Source of the DNA: Thelephora terrestris
Lineage: Eukaryota; Basidiomycota; Agaricomycetes; Thelephorales; Thelephoraceae
DNA length: 64,000 nt
Reading direction: 5' to 3'
NCBI GenBank assembly: GCA_015956445.1
Contig: WIUZ02000004.1
Location: 434,001 to 498,000 of the forward strand
Part shown: piece by piece, positions 24,555 through 35,854 of the stretch
Numbering within the stretch: the first letter of the stretch is position 1
Layout: each line of letters begins with the position of its first letter
Position numbers and translations under genes: made by a program
Notes under the pieces: model-generated
Told to the model about the DNA's origin: nothing
What the model saw: only the letters and a program-made list of their open reading frames with translations
Database searches by the model: none

Positions 24555-25019
24555 CGTCTTCGAGGTGATGTTGAGGGGTTTGGCAGGCTCGAGGGGGGCG
24601 GGGGGGGGGGGGGGGGGGGGGGGGTCAATGAAGTGTTTTGGATGTGAAACGCGGGGAGGTACGAACTTACATCCGCGGGATGGGTGATTTTATATGCTCG
24701 CTGCTCGTCTAAAGATGACTCGAGAGCGTCTCACGAGTCGGCAGAACGATGCTGGAATGCATACACTCAGCCCTGCGGAGCAGAGTTCTGCGTATTTCTC
24801 TCGGTGTCTTACATCATCGCAAGCTGAGGAATCGTGTATGGTTTCCAGCGAAGGCAGTGTGGGTCAGGTATGCCCATCGGTCACGGTTGCCCATCACGCC
24901 CCCCCCTCCCCTGTAAACAGATCTGAGGTTACGAACTTCAGCCATCATACAAGATTTATATTAGTAGATGTCAATAGGCACTTGGTACTTGAATACGATA
25001 TGAATGTTGTCAGACACTG
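24555..25019. other. Intergenic between two minus-strand genes, including G25 run
   Basis: 465 bases upstream of the GNAT gene and downstream of the proline-rich gene. Apart from the homopolymer at 24600-24624, no coding sequence or repeat is seen. Confidence 0.5.
24600..24624 (+). repeat. Homopolymer run G25
   Basis: Twenty-five guanines, or C25 on the strand of the GNAT gene. It sits 46 bases upstream of that gene's ATG, so it is probably in the transcript leader or core promoter. A further G6 run precedes it. Confidence 0.9.
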
Positions 25020-26407
25020 CTACGCACGGTCATACTCCGCCATCACCCTATCAACTTCCTCTCCATCAATCGAGGACGTCGAAAAGTCATAACTGGTGTC
25101 TGGATCGTCGGTGATATCAATAACCTCTGACGGATCGCTCTTCTTCGGTTTCGGAGCTGGCTTTGCAGGAGCAGGTTTCTGAGTAGGATAGATAGGCTGT
25201 GAAGATATCGATGATGTCGGAACAGGATACGTTTTGGACTGGGATCTTGAAGGTCCGCCAGATTGGGATGAACCGGGCTCTTGTTTGACAAGGGGAGACT
25301 TAAATGGTTTTCGGTTGGGTGGGAGAACCGAGTGCGAAACTGCGCTGGTCTGGGTCGTGGTGCGGGTCATCCCGAGCGTTCGTCGACGAAGGGGATTAGA
25401 TTGCGTTAAGGAAGGCGAGGATGGAGGGGGTTGATAGGAGGTTTTAGAAGGCGTTGATTTAGGTGGGGGTTTTGGCTTTGGGGATTGTTTGAGAGCTTTC
25501 GGTGGCACAGGAGGGGGAGGCATCATCTTTGCTGACGATTGCGACTGGGACGGCGGTGATTCAGATTTGGTGACCACACGCTTCGGCAAAGGGTCTTCGC
25601 TCATAGAAACATCAATTGTGACCGAGCAATCAACGTCCATACTATCCTCGACGGATATTTTAGACACTTCCTTGCCTTTACCCTTGGATACCGTGTTTTG
25701 TCTGGATCGCCTCGGTGCAGGATCAACAAACATAGGTTCCAAAGGTTTGGCCACTTCCTTCCCCAGGGCTCCCGGAACCTTGCGGGAAGTTTTGGTAGAA
25801 GTGCTTGAGGCTCGCGCTCCAGATGAAACATCGTAGGGCCTTGCGGCAGGTCGAGTCTTCAATCTTGACTTTCGAACCTCTCTTTCAAGACGTTTCTTCT
25901 TCAACCGAGTGTTCTCCTCAAGAACTTCGGAGACATCCTTGAGCATCTCCACAAGTTTTGGTTGGCTAGGTTCGCCAGGTTTGTCGTGACCAGGAAGAAG
26001 AGACTCGAAGGACTGACCGTTCTGAGATGCAGAATCGGAAAGACGTGAACGAAGCCTCCGGGTGCGATGACGGCCAGGTTTCACAGTGGAATGCGAATCT
26101 TCTGGTTCGGACGTCAAGTCTTCCGGGAAAAGCGACGAGTCCGAAGATGAGGTTCGGGAAACTGTGAACTGAAGTTCATCTTTGAGGATAGAGAGAAATG
26201 AGGGAGTAACTCACCGTGTACGGAAGAATAGCCCGAAGAGGTCCCGAACATATTCCCCGAAGAAGTTGGCCGCAAGTCCTTTCCCCATCGGACGAAATCT
26301 TCCGTTTCCAAAATAGGTTGGGTGAAGGTTGGAGCCTGTGAGGGTGATGGAGGGGGGAGTTCCATGGAGGTGGACACTCGGCGGAGCGGAGTCCCTTTAT
26401 GTACCAT
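25020..26407 (-). CDS. Uncharacterised proline/serine-rich protein
   Basis: Two exons (26407-26215 and 26161-25020, intron 53 nt) give about 444 residues starting MVHKGTPLRRVSTSME. The protein is almost entirely low complexity: Pro/Ser/Lys-rich segments (PKPKPPPKSTPSK), one predicted helix (KLVEMLKDVSEVLEENTRLKK) that may be a short coiled coil, several basic clusters that could act as nuclear localisation signals, and a conserved-looking acidic C-terminus (VIDITDDPDTSYD, EEVDRVMAEYDRA). I do not recognise a family. Basic patches and SQ/TP sites suggest a nuclear phosphoprotein, but that is inference. It is divergent from SEC20, 442 bases away. Confidence 0.7.
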
Positions 26408-26849
26408 CCTTGGACCTCGTCCTCGTTTCTTTATGCTTTCCCAAGGCCACCTCCAACAAACGCTGGTCAAAGCAAAAGGTCAGATTTGGACCTGTGACCG
26501 ACACTTTCATGCCTAAGGAAAGGCAACGGGACGCCTCTGAACAAGGAAAGCGAGAGCAGTGATCCACTGATCGCGTTTCCGACGGTATGAACAAACAGAT
26601 CAGCCATTTGCTCAGCGCTACAGCAGATATCAACGAGCCAGGGAGCTCCCTAGACAGGGAACACGGAGTGTATTCAAAAGCTCACCAAGTTGGAGGACAA
26701 AGGATGGCAGACCACCTCTGGGCGTTGCGTCGACGAGCGTTCCGTTCACAAAACAGTGACCACGCGAAACTAAGATATAGCACCCACGTGACCTGGCACC
26801 ATCATCTCCTCCCGACTTCCACGCTTTCTGCCACACCCTTGCGCTCACG
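26408..26849. promoter_or_regulatory. Divergent promoter region of the proline-rich gene and SEC20
   Basis: 442 bases with only short open frames on both strands and no recognisable coding signal. Start codons on either side point outward, so it must carry both promoters. Confidence 0.45.
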
Positions 26850-28118
26850 ATGCCACCAATCCCGCAAAAATTTGACCAGGAAACCACAGACCTCATCGAA
26901 TCTATTGAACGTCGCCGGAAGGATATTGATACTTTCCAACTTCCTCGGTTGGAGAAATGCGCCGGATCGCTTTCCGTGCAGCAACAGTACGCCTCGGAAT
27001 TGCGAGATGACATCGAAACGTTGGCAAAGCAAATTGATGTCAGTGCTCGAGTGGTTCGTCTTCAAGTGTGGCTCTCACGTTTCAGGCAGTAGGAACTAGA
27101 TGTTCTGGTTGATGACCAGCAAGGACAGCGTAACAAGCGTTACCTCCAGGAAATCGTGCAAGGGTTCTACGATGACCTCAAAGGGTGGGTGATAGATCGA
27201 GACCCTACGAGGCTACCGCTGAACACACCTGTAGGATCAAGTCAGAGTTACGCAACGCACTGCTGGTTTCCAAACGCAATATCGACTCTCGGAACGCAAG
27301 CAACCGAGAGGAGCTGTTTCGCTCAAATGTAGCATCTGACGAGAAGGCTGTGTCAGGAGAGAAGACTGCGTAGGTCTCATGTTTAAGATCCATGGCACTA
27401 TAAGCTCAATGTTGCAACCAGGGAGGACGCCCTCATGAAAGCGAACAACGACGTCACAGAAGCCCTTCAACGGACGGTTAATCTCATGCAAGGCGAGCTG
27501 GAGCGCTCGGTTTTGTCTACGCAAATGCTTGGTTTGTACCACCAATACCACCCGTCCTCTTAGAACTTTGCCTTAACTCCTAATTACAGACGCCTCTACC
27601 GCCACCCTCCGATCCACATCGAACACGTACGATACATTGGATAACATCCTCATGACTTCAAAACAACTTGTGACTGCCCTTGAAAAGGCAGACCGCATAG
27701 ACAAACTCCTCATTATGGCCGGTCTCGTATTCTTCTTCCTCGTGGTCTTGTTCATCCTGAAACAACGTGTGATCGACCGAGGGATCAGAATGGCCCTGTT
27801 TTGGACTCGTTTTATTCCACGGAGGGCCAAGTCTATCGAAAGTGTTTTGGAACGAGGAGACCTCAAGGTCGCCGAGACCGCAACTTCTATTGCTACGAGC
27901 ATAACCGCACTTGCCACTTCCGTCCTGAGGTATCGATCAAATCGCTTTCACATATTTAAAACCCACTAATTTAATGTGGCAGTTCTACCTCCGTCACGGG
28001 TCTTGTTGAGTCCATGAGTTCCTCATCTTATCCGGCGGTGGAGACGCTATCGTCGGCGGGGTTAATCGATGAGAGACCAGTCCTGCCAACATATGACAAC
28101 CCTCGTGATGAGTTGTAG
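26850..28118 (+). CDS. SEC20: ER SNARE SEC20 (BNIP1-like)
   Basis: Six exons (26850-27038, 27093-27184, 27235-27369, 27422-27531, 27590-27929, 27983-28118) give 333 residues. An N-terminal coiled-coil region is followed by the Sec20 SNARE motif (DASTATLRSTSNTYDTLDNI, MTSKQLVTALEKADRIDKLL) and a membrane anchor (IMAGLVFFFLVVLFILKQR). The protein works with Ufe1 and Use1 and the Dsl1 tether in Golgi-to-ER retrograde fusion. The lumenal tail ends in RDEL, an HDEL-like retrieval signal. Budding-yeast Sec20 also ends in HDEL, so this supports both identity and topology. All introns are 50-58 nt. Confidence 0.95.
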
Positions 28119-28286
28119 TAACGTCGAATACTGTTGATTATATATACACTGTTATGATAAGCTGCGATATACACGTCTCATATGAGTAATAAATGCACAC
28201 TCCGAGTTGAGTCGGAGCTACGGGGTTTGAATGCTACCAGAAAAATGCAGTTCGAAAGATGTGGATAGCTTAGATACTGATCTGGG

Positions 28287-30407
28287 TCAAGCCACGCTGA
28301 CCATGCCTACCGCCTCTCTGAGGAAAATGTTTTCATGCGGGTCAAGGGACCCCAAATCCACACCCGGGTTCTCTGCGCCCCACTGATCCAAGAATTCTCG
28401 GATTGTGGCATTAGCAAGATGTTCGGGGGGTTCCCAGGTGGAATCTGCAAGGCTGTACCTATGTACAGTTTAAAGAGCGGTTGGACAAGCAGCAAATATG
28501 AGCGACATACCCTTCATAAGAAACGAGATATTTCACCACACCCGTATCGGGGTCATAGCGCCGCCCAACCAACTTGTTCACAAAAAACTCCTCACTTTTG
28601 GGGACATTGCACCCAGGCATAGAGCACCCCTCGCCTTCATTGAACCCCGTTACTACCCCACCTAAAATAGATAAAGAAAATTTGGAACCGAGAAAGATTC
28701 AAAGAGAAACTACTCACGTGTAGGGTCCCTGTTGCGTGGAGTCAGTGAGTGGCAAACTACCGAGTGTGACGGGCCGTTCACTTACCCCACGCAGAGGGGA
28801 CATTCCCAAGGGGTGTCATCCTCATGGTCGAGGCCTTGAAGTCCTACGCACTCAAAGTGGAACCACCCCGCGCAGCGGTCGCAACAAATGAACTGTCAAG
28901 GGTGTGGTCAGCAGCTCAACCGGGGAAAGGTATAATTGAACCCACCTCCCGATTGCTCGCAGAAGCTTCAACTGCTGGTGGCCGGTCATCTAAATGACTT
29001 CCCCCAGAGCCCTGTGTTGCTCGGGGTTTTGATCGCTTACCTCCGCGGGATCTTTTCCGCCCGTATGATGACCTCTTTCTTTTTCGTGGAAAGGGGATGG
29101 GAATTGGACTCTCAGGGGGTGTTTCGTACTCAGAAGGCATGGGTGTGTCTTCCTGGTGCGAAAAACATGGAGTGGAGATTGGAGTGAGTGGGGAGGGAGC
29201 ATCAAATAGGTCATCCTGGGGTGGAAGGACTTGAGGTGGGTCTTGGGCGAGATCCTGAGAGGTGTCTTGGGAAAGGCGAAGATCTGAAACAAAACAGATC
29301 TCTGTAGTGGGCGGCGCAGCAGGTTCCTCTGTGGCCGCACGAGAAACCAGCAGTGAATGCCCCTCGAAAGGCTGGTCTTGCTCCTCAATATCAGGGTTGC
29401 TCCCCGGAGAGGTCAAGGGGGACTTGGGATTGCTCAAGACGACCGAACGTGGGAACTGCATCGATCGACCCTCGTCGCCAGATTCGAGCGATGCGCCTGT
29501 GGGTAGTGTGTGAGAGGCTAATCGTCGGACAGGTGAGCGTTAGTCAAACGTCTATCAGGGCCTTCCACTCACTGATTGTTTCAACATCCGAATTGGTTCG
29601 AGACCAATTTGCGGGGAATAACGCTCCCCGGCTTGACCCATGCAAGTAATCTGTACCTGTACAGACGTTTAGGTACATTGTCAACGGATCGAGTGAGGAC
29701 CGAGCTCGATCATACCTCTCAGCGGTGCAGTTACCCTGTTGTTGAAAGACAACGAATCCCGGGTTCCTGTGGGCCGGATTAGATGGGCTTGGGGTCGACC
29801 AAAGAAGTAAAAGAACCAACTGACCGTAGCCATTGTTTTCGGTGATTTCCTTGAACCCGCGCACTATCGTTTCGATGGCAGATTCAATCTTAGAATCGAG
29901 CGCACCTATGGACACTTTGGTTGTATCCCCAAGGGAATCCAACCGCGCGCTTGAGGCGGTTGCAGCAGCCGTTTGGCTGTCATGGAACTTGCGCATATCA
30001 TTTCGGACTCCTTCCAATCTCGCTTCTAGCCGGTCACTGTGCTCCGCCAGCTGTTTACTTAAGTTAGCGTGACACTTTTTGACATCTGTGTATTGGCCAC
30101 AGATAAACTGAGTTTGAGTGGAGAATTCCATACGAATGGCCGCGATGGTTTCGTTGAGGAACGCGGCAGGAATAATGAAAGGCGGGGCCGGATCAAGAAC
30201 CCCAATCTGCGGGAGGATTTCTGGCGCCCCGGAAATGGGGTAGTTGGGGTGCTGTAGACCTCGGAAGCTGTTCATCGTGGACGGGGGTATCGTAGCAGAC
30301 TTAGGGTGGTTCGGGGGGTGGCGGCCGAGGTCGTGGTCGACGGAGAAGGCGTTGATCTCTAGACACGGCGGAATGATAGAGGGGCCCAGCCCGCTGATCG
30401 GGGCCAT
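28287..30407 (-). CDS. Coiled-coil, PHD-finger and chromodomain protein
   Basis: Minus-strand exons assemble into a protein with four parts. The N-terminal half carries a helical, coiled-coil-like region (LAEHSDRLEARLEGVRNDM and following). A long acidic/proline-rich linker ends in a strong basic patch (RKRKRSSYGRKRSRG). A PHD-like zinc motif reads FICCDRCAGWFHFECVGL, then WECPLC. A chromodomain follows (EFFVNKLVGRRYDPDTG, VKYLVSYEGYSLADSTWEPP, EHLANATIREFLDQW). Chromodomains read methyl-lysine on histone tails, so this is probably a nuclear chromatin reader. The first C-x1-2-C pair of the PHD finger is missing from the in-frame exon (28989-28946), so that module may be degenerate or mis-spliced in my model. 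The stop is TGA at 28287. The start at 30407 is the first ATG of the first exon recognised, and upstream exons are possible. Confidence 0.8.
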
Positions 30408-31273
30408 TCATGGTCGCGTCACTCGCAAAGAAGCTTCGAGCCCGTACATAGCCCAATGCTTTTACAAAGTACATTCGTATGATAGACGTATCAAGGTTAT
30501 GGGAGAAAAAAATTGACTACGGGCTTACTGAAAGAATCATTCGTTCTTTCGACAGGAATGCGGCCGTCTCCCCTACTACAGAGTTCCGGTGAAAGAGACC
30601 TTCTCCCGAGCAGCGCAGCCAAGGACTCACCAGCACCTTTGAGTGCTCGATTGAACGGATGGAAGACGGCGGTAACGCGCAGATGTGGCGCGGTAAGGCA
30701 AATGATTTCAGGAGCGACAGCGCTCCGTGGATACCATTAAAGATGAACGTGTTGCAGCTACTAGGTGGCCCCCATACGGGATCAGAGCGCCTAAATGAAG
30801 GTTGGATGCGTAGCAGCCTCCTCGGAGACAGCGACAAACACATGGGTTGGACCTCTCTGCCCAGCGACATTCGAGGACTGCGGCAAGGGATTTAGATCGA
30901 CGAGGAGCAGGCAAAAAGTCCAAAATCCGAACACCTATCTTGATACGGTCGATGAAGCTCGTTCGGATGGTGATGGGCGTAGAGGCTACGACGACCTTTG
31001 AGAACCTTCCGGTCTTCGGCCAATCCCGAGATGAGTGACGTAGTCCCGCCACTCCACAATCTGGAAAAGAGTCAGTTGGGAGCCCTGCACCCGAAAGAAT
31101 AAGAGGACAGCGGATAGTCACGTATGCCTTCTTGTGTTGGAGGGTGAGCTAGGAGGACGTGGCAGGGGTGGCGAACGTTGTTGGCAATTGTCAATTACCC
31201 GATGGCCCTCCGATCAATGCTTTGTCATTTCAGTGGCGCCCATCACCGCCATAGTCCTTCACCGCATTCCACC
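30408..31273. promoter_or_regulatory. Divergent intergenic region
   Basis: 866 bases between the PHD/chromodomain gene and the FYVE-RING gene. Several short frames occur on both strands, but none shows a domain, splice pattern or conserved motif. It must contain both promoters. Confidence 0.5.
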
Positions 31274-33011
31274 ATGAGCACCCCCAGAGGCCTACCACTC
31301 CTCAGCGGCGTACCACCAGAGCCCGCAGGACATGAACTCTCCTGCAGAAAATGCAATAAAGAGTTCAATATTCTCTTCGCCCGGAGCAAGAGATGTAATC
31401 ACTGCGGTAAGTCCCCAATCACAAATCACTCGCACCCTACCAACTCATCGGCGCCCGCCCAAGGTTACTCGTACTGCTCAAGTTGCGCTGGATATACCGC
31501 ACTTATGCCACGAGAGAACAGTGGCTACGACCCTGTTTCTGTCTGTACCTTCTGCATCGAAAACCTTACAAGTGAGTAGACGTCTTTTGATTTCCAAGGT
31601 CATCTTAACCGTGGCGCAGTTACTGCGGGTTCTAGGAACCATCTGAAGACTCTTTCCCTCGGCAAGCTGAAGAAGTATGCCGATGCATACAATCTACGTT
31701 CTGATCAAGTCATTGAAAAGGATGAGCTGGTCGATAGGCTCATGTCGTATCGAGTACGTCCGATCGTCATTGTATACACCGCTACTTCAAAGTCTAGGTT
31801 TCTCACTCCCAAACGCTTCACGTAGAGAGGTAATGGGTGCCTACCTCCAGAAAACGAGGTACGTGATATCGCACCTCGAGCCGCTGATCGCCCACATGAA
31901 GCCATATCGGGTAGGACTTCTACAGGAAGCATTCGGTCCCCAATTTGTCCACTCCTCGTCCACGGGGACTATTCTCACGACAAGCACCCCCACCACCACC
32001 CCCAGCTCCAACACATACATACCGTTCCCAGCGTCCTCAGTCCCATTTCCCACGACCGGATGTCCAATCACAATGGCAACCTCCCCCTCCGAGGTCTCCC
32101 CGTCCCACAAGTATGCCACAGACCCCATCGCAACCTCAATACAGCACACGACCTCAGCCATCTCAACAACCGACAAACCCCTTCTCTCGCCCACAACAAC
32201 CCACCTTGAACATTCCGCGACCTAATCAATCTACACGGCCCCGTGCTACCTCTCATGGGGCAACAACCCCACCTCCACCGCCTACGCTCGACCAGCTCCT
32301 GACCATGGCCCCCGAGGACATTAGGTCTCTACCCGTAGCCGTGCTGAAGGAGATCCTCTTCCACAACCATGTTAATGCCCGCCTACCAATCGAGAAGTCC
32401 GATTTGGTTGAGAGAGTGACAACACTCGTGGCGGACGAGCGGCAAGATAGAGAACGTCAAGAAATCTTTAGGCAAATGGAAGAGGAACAGGAACGCCACA
32501 GGCGGGCGGAAATGGAAGCAGAGCCACATGCAGAACCACTGAACGAACTCCGTCTGGATTCAGAACGACAGACACCCGACGTCTCTCCCGAACCCGGCCC
32601 CGAAACCGACTCTGGACACGGCCCCAGTGACGTGGACCCCAACGACACTAGCCAACAGAAACTGACTGCTAGTACGGATGATGCTACCTCTCCCGGGAAG
32701 CAAACCACGGCGAACACCCCAACACCCCCTCAGCCTATGTCCGGCGCCAACAGTCGTCCTGCCATGGCCATGAATCTCGAACGGAATGGCCTGTGCGTCA
32801 TCTGCCAGGACGAAGAAGCCAATATCGCGATTGTCGATTGCGGGTAAGTGGAATCCACCTCCTCTGCTCTTATCGTGTTGATTTTGCCGTCAGGCATATG
32901 GCCATGTGCAGGGGTTGTTCGGACCACATAATGAGCTCAACTCGGGAATGCCCTTTGTGTAGGACCCATATAGTCACGGAGGCTCGGTTATTAAGGATTT
33001 TCAAGGCCTAG
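31274..33011 (+). CDS. FYVE and RING zinc-finger E3 ubiquitin ligase
   Basis: The N-terminus carries a FYVE-type finger (LSCRKCNKEFNIL, KRCNHCGYSYCSSCAGY, VCTFCIENL). A short SAP-like helical pair follows (SLGKLKKYADAYNLRSDQVI, EKDELVDRLMSYR). Next comes a long Pro/Gln-rich linker (RQAPPPPPPAP), a second SAP-like segment (LPVAVLKEILFHNHVNARLP), a charged coiled coil, and a C-terminal RING (CVICQDEEANIAIVDCGHMA, ECPLCRTHIV). FYVE fingers bind PI3P on endosomes, and the RING recruits E2 enzymes. The order resembles animal RFFL/RNF34-type ligases. One exon (about 31834-31866) is only 33 nt (RGNGCLPPENE); the next starts at 31915 with DFYRKHSVPN. The variant FYVE lacks the classic R(R/K)HHCR patch, so lipid binding is uncertain. 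Confidence 0.85.
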
Positions 33012-33287
33012 CAGCTGGGAGCCCGCCACGGCGGACCAGTGGTTGACGGGGTTTACTCATTCCGCTCCTTTTGTATAACTCGTTTTCTTCCAGAAACTTT
33101 ACGTACCTTGAAGGGCATGTTATTCACCTTGCTCTCTACCAAGTTTCTGTTCTCTTCTAAATCCGTCCTCTCCCCCCGCCTGCGACTTGGGGGCTGGATC
33201 TAATGCCGATCACTCATGATTATGACGAGCGCTTAAGCCTTCAATGGTCGATCACTATACCTCAACCTGGAACCTCACCTATGTCTC

Positions 33288-35828
33288 ATGGCCGATACAT
33301 CCCCATTTCCGCCTCCGAGTTTACAAGATATCGAGGCCTTGGTGTTGGAGGTTTTTTCTCGAGTTTGGGAAGAGTTCAACGCAGCGGACACGGAATACTG
33401 TGAAACCACAATCGGGTCACTGGCTGCACCTTCCGTAGCCCAGGACACTACTCGCGTCGTGAAGTCCGAGAGCACCGCAGCATTACTTAGGGATATGAAA
33501 CACCTGGGCTCTCGCGCGTCGCGCGTAGGCATCTCGACCTCGGGCTCTTCTATACTCCATATCCCTCGTGTTTGTCGAGAAACGAACGTCCAAACGTTCA
33601 TATTACCCCCTGCAGTGGAACCTTGTACTCAGTACGAGAGCTGGACGCCAACGAACAGATCTATCTTTCGAGGGGATGACTCCGACGACATGCAATTTCT
33701 ACCCTTTGCAGACGAACATGCCTTCAACAAAAAAGCGTACGGTAAATTCTTCAAGACCCTCGCATGGCAGGGTGGCGAACAAATGGATGCGGACTGTGAG
33801 TTATTTATGGCGGTTTTTTTCCGTTGTTTGAACTTTGGTTGGGTCATAGTAGAACCAGTTGTTCTCGAGGCCGCACACCGCCTATATTTTGATTATGGGA
33901 TTGAACTCGAGAGGATCGACGAGGCTAATGTCTTTCCATTCAGCCTACTCGGTGACTCAGGGTTTATTCACAAGGCTTCCCAGCGGTAATTTAATATTCA
34001 CCTCGTATGAAGGCCCTCCAAGATGACATCAGTCCCAGAGACTTATTTAGCTGGAATGGCGCCGCACCTACGGGATCATTTCCCCTTCCTCGAGCACCAG
34101 TGCCTGATGCACTTGATCTACGCGGGCGATTGAACAGCTTGCACGCAGATTTCTGCCCAAGCCTCAACTGTATTGATTTCTATTGCCCTGTGCACAATAG
34201 TACGTGCATGTGTCCCCATTTGGTAGACGTGACTGATAAGTGATCTCGCAGAAATCTCATGGCCGAGGCAGGCTCCACCCAAAGCGACGAAGACGACCAG
34301 AGATCTATGGCGCGAGTGTGAAAAGCCCTGTGGGCCCAGCTGTTTCCATAAAATCGAAAAAGGTGACATGTCTGAGTTAGTGCCATGGGAGAATTGGGAC
34401 TGGGAAGAGTTCAGGACAATTCTCGAGATGGCTCCTGACGCGCTCCCTTGCCAGCTGGCCGTCCTGTGTCGTAAACCTTGTCGAGAAGTGAGGCCTGGTC
34501 ACCTTTCATGCGTTATCTTTACCGAAACATGCAGGTCTTCATGCATAGGACAGTGGTTATAAATGATGGGGACGTACTCACCAAGAGGGACGATCACAAG
34601 AAGGTGGCCAGGAAACGAAAAGTCCCACAGCGCGGTCGTCACGCGAGGAGTCGCTGGGGGAAGGACTGCCCTCTCTCTCAAGTGGGAGTAATCAGAAGTT
34701 ATGTGAACACCCTGGAACTTGCAAGCCCGGGACACGGCTGCGATTGTTACGACGCAGAAACCTACTGCGACCGTAATTGTGGGTGTCTCCCAGATTGTGA
34801 GTCTTCTGTGTCTTTTCTGGTTACAAGCTGCAAGTCGAGCTCTCGGAAGGTTGCAACAGAAGAGTTGGTTGCCGATGCCATGTCGATAATGCAAGAAAGC
34901 GAATATATCTGCGATGACGGACAATGTCCATGTATCGTCAGTGGCCAAGAATGCGACCCTGAGCTCTGCATTCCGTGTGATGCCAGGTCGGTGATCTTGG
35001 TAGCGGTCTCTGCCTGGTGAAGTCACTGAACTCTCCCAAACAGGAGTACGTTCACCTTGAAAAACCCCCAAGGTGGTTCGTCCTAAACTTTGCTGTAGAT
35101 CCAGATACAAATTGCAGCAACTATCAAATTCAGCGAAGAGAAGGGAAGGCAAGCCCATTTGTACAGCTAAACCGTTAAGGCTAGTACATCTGACCGCGTC
35201 TTTGCCCAGTTTGTTGAGGTCATCAAGAGTCGATGGGGTTTTGGCGTAGCTCTACTTGAACCCGTAGGGGAGGATGAGTTCATCATCGGTGAGACTTTCC
35301 TATCCACCACGTTTTGCAGGTGGCACTAATCTTCCACCTTTGCCCCAGAATACACGGGAGAACTGGTTTTCCCGACGTCAGTAGACTTCAATAGGCAGTG
35401 AGAAGTTGATTTCTACTCCCATGAAGCCGGATTCCTTATACCCTCCCGAAGGTTCCTCGGAGACTATATAGGGCGAAAGTACACGTACACCCTCAACGGC
35501 GACATCTGTATCGATGCTGCGAATGCAGGAAACCCGTCCAGGTTCATCAATCACGCTGAGCGCCCCAATTGCTATGCCCAGGGTCGGTTGTGTTTCCGTT
35601 CACAGATCAATCAGTTACTGAAGAGGATGCAGTCACTTTTGTCAACGACGAACAACGAATCGGTATATTTTCCAGTGGGTATGATTTTTTCTCGCATAGA
35701 TGGGCTTGCTGAACCACCCTCCAGCGCACGATCTCCAGGAAGGAACAGAGCTCTTCCTTGATTACGGGGAAGATTTCTTTAAGGAAGTATACACCCACGG
35801 TCGCGATAAACCGCCTCCGGGGGATTAA
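33288..35828 (+). CDS. EZH2: Enhancer-of-zeste type SET methyltransferase (H3K27)
   Basis: The N-terminus is divergent. The CXC (pre-SET) region follows (CEHPGTC, GCDCYDAETYCDRNCGC, NRRVGCRCH, CDDGQCPCIVSGQECDPELC) and then CSNYQIQRR. The SET domain reads WGFGVALLEPVGEDEFIIEY, GRKYTYTL, RFINHAERPNCYAQ and ELFLDYGEDFF. The RFINH and LDYGEDF motifs bind SAM and form the catalytic pocket. This arrangement is specific to the Polycomb PRC2 catalytic subunit, which trimethylates H3K27. Modelled exons include 33288-33985, 34033-34199, 34252-34487, 34612-34796, 34850-34986, 35099-35160, 35210-35288, 35349-35397, 35452-35582, 35633-35674 and 35725-35828. The CXC region needs one-base corrections at 34729-34731 and 34896-34898 to stay in frame, so the gene may be damaged or the assembly may be wrong there. 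No post-SET domain is present, as expected for E(z). Confidence 0.85.
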
Positions 35829-35854
35829 CTAGTACATCCACAAACCCATCAGGA

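Noticed and set aside
30513-31121. Open frames on both strands between the PHD/chromodomain and FYVE-RING genes
   Set aside because: Mutually antisense, short, Arg/Ser-rich and without domains.
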